From Oligoflexus tunisiensis (GTDB taxonomy: Bacteria; Bdellovibrionota_B; Oligoflexia; Oligoflexales; Oligoflexaceae), in NCBI RefSeq assembly GCF_001748245.1, contig NZ_BDFO01000001.1, positions 853,345 through 917,344 on the forward strand: 64,000 bases of DNA, in the 5' to 3' direction. The notes beneath the pieces are model-generated. The model did not search any database, was not told where the DNA came from, and saw nothing but the letters and a program-made list of their open reading frames with translations. The position numbers were made by a program, and so were the translations under genes. Below, piece by piece: positions 62,163 through 64,000 of the stretch (position 1 is the first letter of the stretch; each line of letters begins with the position of its first letter).

Positions 62163-62290
62163 GTAGAAAGTGCCCTGTATTCGCTTAAGGGCATGGAATG
62201 ATTAGGAAAGAATTTCGCGTCAGGGGTTTTTTTTGCCCGGTCCTTGACGTGGGAGGTATAAATTGAAGGATTTTGGGGCCCCGCAAGGGG

Positions 62291-62992
62291 CTACTGAATG
62301 CGATGCTGCTGCAGATGCTGGATGAATTTACGAATGAACTCCTGCCCGAACGCATAGGGACGTTCTTCCTGGGACACATCGATGTTTTGATTTTGCACAA
62401 AATCGGGTCCGGCTTCGGGATGGGCCTGAATGCCCCAGATGGGCAGATGTTTATGCGCGAAGGCTTCAACCTTGCAAACATCACTGCTGGCAACGCTTTC
62501 CGTGTCATTTGGAAGTTGGGTCACAGCTTCCGCATGCGAGACGATGAAGCGCCCCGACGTTCCCGCCTCACCCCAGAAGCCGCGTTTGGTAAATTGAATC
62601 GTGCGCATACCCTTGAACTTGGTCCGATCGGGCTGAACAAATTCCACTGTTCCACCCAGAAGATGCGCCAAAAGTTGGTGACCATAACAAATGCCAAGGA
62701 TCGGCAAACCTTCCTTGATGCGCTCCAAAACCCAGGCGTTGAGGGAATCCTGCCAAGGCAGACCTTCATACACGGAAGCACCGCTGCCAAAAATAACTAG
62801 AGCATCCGGCTTTTGCGGGACCAGGGACAGCGAAGTCATGCCAAAGAGTGCCGGCAAATGGAAGCTGAGGCTCAGTTCGGGGGCCGCGAGGACCATACGG
62901 TTAAAGTTATCGAGTTCCGGAACGCGGACAGCCGGATCAATGACAGCCAAATGGAGGGGACGGAGTAATGCACTCAATGTTTTTGTCCTCAC
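62291..62992 (-). CDS. Class I glutamine amidotransferase-like protein
   Basis: 233 aa, GTG 62992. Catalytic triad: Cys102 in LGICYGHQLLAH, His191 and Glu193 in IQAHPEA. Hydrolyses glutamine to supply ammonia, similar to GMP synthase-associated or peptidase-like GATase1 proteins (GuaA-N type) but with no synthetase domain and none adjacent. A weak site CCTTGA precedes the GTG. The hairpin GCCCCGCAAGGGGC (62278-62291) overlaps its stop region. Confidence 0.85.
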   Translation of the reverse strand: MRTKTLSALLRPLHLAVIDPAVRVPELDNFNRMVLAAPELSLSFHLPALFGMTSLSLVPQKPDALVIFGSGASVYEGLPWQDSLNAWVLERIKEGLPILGICYGHQLLAHLLGGTVEFVQPDRTKFKGMRTIQFTKRGFWGEAGTSGRFIVSHAEAVTQLPNDTESVASSDVCKVEAFAHKHLPIWGIQAHPEAGPDFVQNQNIDVSQEERPYAFGQEFIRKFIQHLQQHRIQ

Positions 62993-63140
62993 AACTCAAG
63001 GAAGCGGAACGACCTTGCCCCTCAGTATTTCATCCTTCGTCAGGGCATGCAATTTGCTTTGCCTCATGGATCGCACTTGTGGCAAGATCCGGTTTATTGG
63101 GCAAACTATGCAAGATGAATCTGTAAAGGAAGCATAGCTG

Positions 63141-63731
63141 ATGCTTGAACATATTCGTGCCAGCTTGGAAGAAGCCCGTACGGCCCTCGAGGATCTCCTG
63201 AGGAATGAACAGGCCCAGCGTCGGATCGCCGATGCCGCCGGGGTTCTGATCACCTGCTTCAAGGCCCGGGGCCATGTCTATTCCTGTGGGAACGGTGGCT
63301 CGATGTGTGATGCCATGCATTTCGCCGAGGAACTTTCCGGTCGCTTTCGTCAGGATCGCCCCGCCCTGGGCGCTATCGCTATGGGTGATGGCGCGCATAT
63401 CACCTGCGCCGGCAACGATTTTGGCTTTGATGCGGTCTTTTCACGCTTCGTCGAAGCCCAGGGGCGCCCCGGTGATGTCCTTTTGGGCATCAGCACCAGC
63501 GGAAAAAGTCCCAACGTCATTAAAGCTGCGGAAACCGCCAAGGCCCTGGGCATGAAGGTGATCACGCTGACGGGAAAACCCGACAGTGCTCTAGGCAGGC
63601 TGGCTGATGTGGATATCTGCACCCCGGGGGGCCGTTTTGCCGACCGGGTTCAGGAGCTGCATATTAAAGTGATCCATACTCTGATCGAACTCGTGGAACG
63701 CGGCATGTTCACCAGCAACTATGGGAGTTGA
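63141..63731 (+). CDS. gmhA: Phosphoheptose isomerase (sedoheptulose 7-phosphate isomerase) GmhA
   Basis: 196 aa. Converts sedoheptulose 7-phosphate to D-glycero-D-manno-heptose 7-phosphate, first step of LPS heptose synthesis. SIS-fold marks: [52 protein letters not shown] and [17 protein letters not shown], all characteristic of GmhA. AAGGAAGC precedes ATG 63141. Divergent from the amidotransferase; the HIT gene follows after 8 nt. Confidence 0.96.
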   Translation: MLEHIRASLEEARTALEDLLRNEQAQRRIADAAGVLITCFKARGHVYSCGNGGSMCDAMHFAEELSGRFRQDRPALGAIAMGDGAHITCAGNDFGFDAVFSRFVEAQGRPGDVLLGISTSGKSPNVIKAAETAKALGMKVITLTGKPDSALGRLADVDICTPGGRFADRVQELHIKVIHTLIELVERGMFTSNYGS

Positions 63732-63739
63732 AAAAGCCC

Positions 63740-64000
63740 ATGAGCGAAACCCTTTTTGATAAAATTTTGAAGCGGGAAGTTCCGGCCAAGGTCGCTTACG
63801 AAGATGAGGCCGTCCTGGCTTTTCATGATATTGCCCCGCAGGCTCCCATTCATATTCTGGTTATTCCGAAAAAAAAGTGGGCGCGCTTCGCTGACTTTCG
63901 AGCGGCCGATCCGGAGGCGATCGGGCACTATATGATATCCATTGCGAAAGCAGCCGAACATGTAGGTTTGGAAGCCGGCGGTTACCGCGTGGTTTTTAAT
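63740..64000 (+). CDS. HIT family protein, truncated by window end
   Basis: First 87 residues of a histidine-triad hydrolase: ETLFDKILKREVPAKVAYED, AFHDIAPQAPIHILVIPKK and the start of the second helix region. The HxHxH triad itself lies beyond the window. HIT/HINT proteins hydrolyse nucleoside phosphoramidates. ATG 63740 is 8 nt after gmhA, so it is probably in the same transcript. Confidence 0.9.
   Translation, partial: MSETLFDKILKREVPAKVAYEDEAVLAFHDIAPQAPIHILVIPKKKWARFADFRAADPEAIGHYMISIAKAAEHVGLEAGGYRVVFN

Overview
This window looks like the chromosome of a flagellated, LPS-producing Gram-negative bacterium of moderately high G+C. LpxK, GmhA, a LolC/E-type permease, PbpC and an alpha-2-macroglobulin indicate an outer membrane, and FliG plus a short flagellin indicate motility. 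The gene mix, with many long unrecognised secreted or helical proteins among ordinary housekeeping genes, suggests the Bdellovibrionota/Oligoflexia, but this is inference from protein character only. I saw no prophage, insertion sequence, CRISPR array or tRNA gene.

Layout. 1-2005: 3' part of a 23S rRNA gene, a 5S gene and the rrn terminator. 2028-2214: 17-bp tandem array. 2305-11281: SDR reductase, lepA (reverse), EF-hand lipoprotein, unknown protein, uvrA, panB, dnaJ. 11320-14946 (reverse): zinc-site protein, LolC/E-like permease, hemB, ruvC. 15030-15253: 24-bp tandem array. 15302-19625: NtrC-type regulator divergent from an 884-aa unknown protein. 19728-23603: a caspase-like protease with a barrel-like C-terminus, an ECF sigma factor and two paralogous single-span membrane proteins; this is the best candidate for an uncharacterised signalling system here. 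23606-28238: small membrane proteins, a DUF1573-like protein, miaB, ffh. 28239-28977: a long non-coding gap. 28978-31731: response regulator and an unusual hybrid sensor kinase. 31732-37597 (reverse): flavodoxin-like reductase, two unknown secreted proteins, ridA, TPR protein, aspS. 37746-38095: about 58-bp tandem array. 38113-44108 (reverse): pstSCAB and phoBR, without phoU, with a candidate PHO box before pstS. 44227-46475 (reverse): lpxK and a CinA-like gene, with a duplicated ribosome-binding/start segment at their junction. 46630-49091: fliG and a PilZ-acyltransferase-like protein. 49196-57841: alpha-2-macroglobulin, pbpC and convergent tgt. 58047-59940: two convergent paralogous esterases. 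60076-62162 (reverse): arginase-family enzyme and flagellin with a sigma-28-like promoter. 62291-64000: class I amidotransferase, gmhA and the start of a HIT protein.

How the genes work together. The pst/pho block is a complete phosphate uptake and sensing module apart from the missing phoU. The A2M-PbpC pair is the known bacterial periplasmic protease-trap and murein-repair couple. The caspase/sigma block has the layout of a transmembrane signalling circuit: two inner-membrane proteins with cytoplasmic helical N-termini next to a sigma factor, and an exported protease whose C-terminus looks like an outer-membrane barrel. Three intergenic tandem arrays with different units (17, 24 and about 58 bp) are the most unusual non-coding feature; the first two each begin with a hairpin whose 3' arm is then repeated in every unit.
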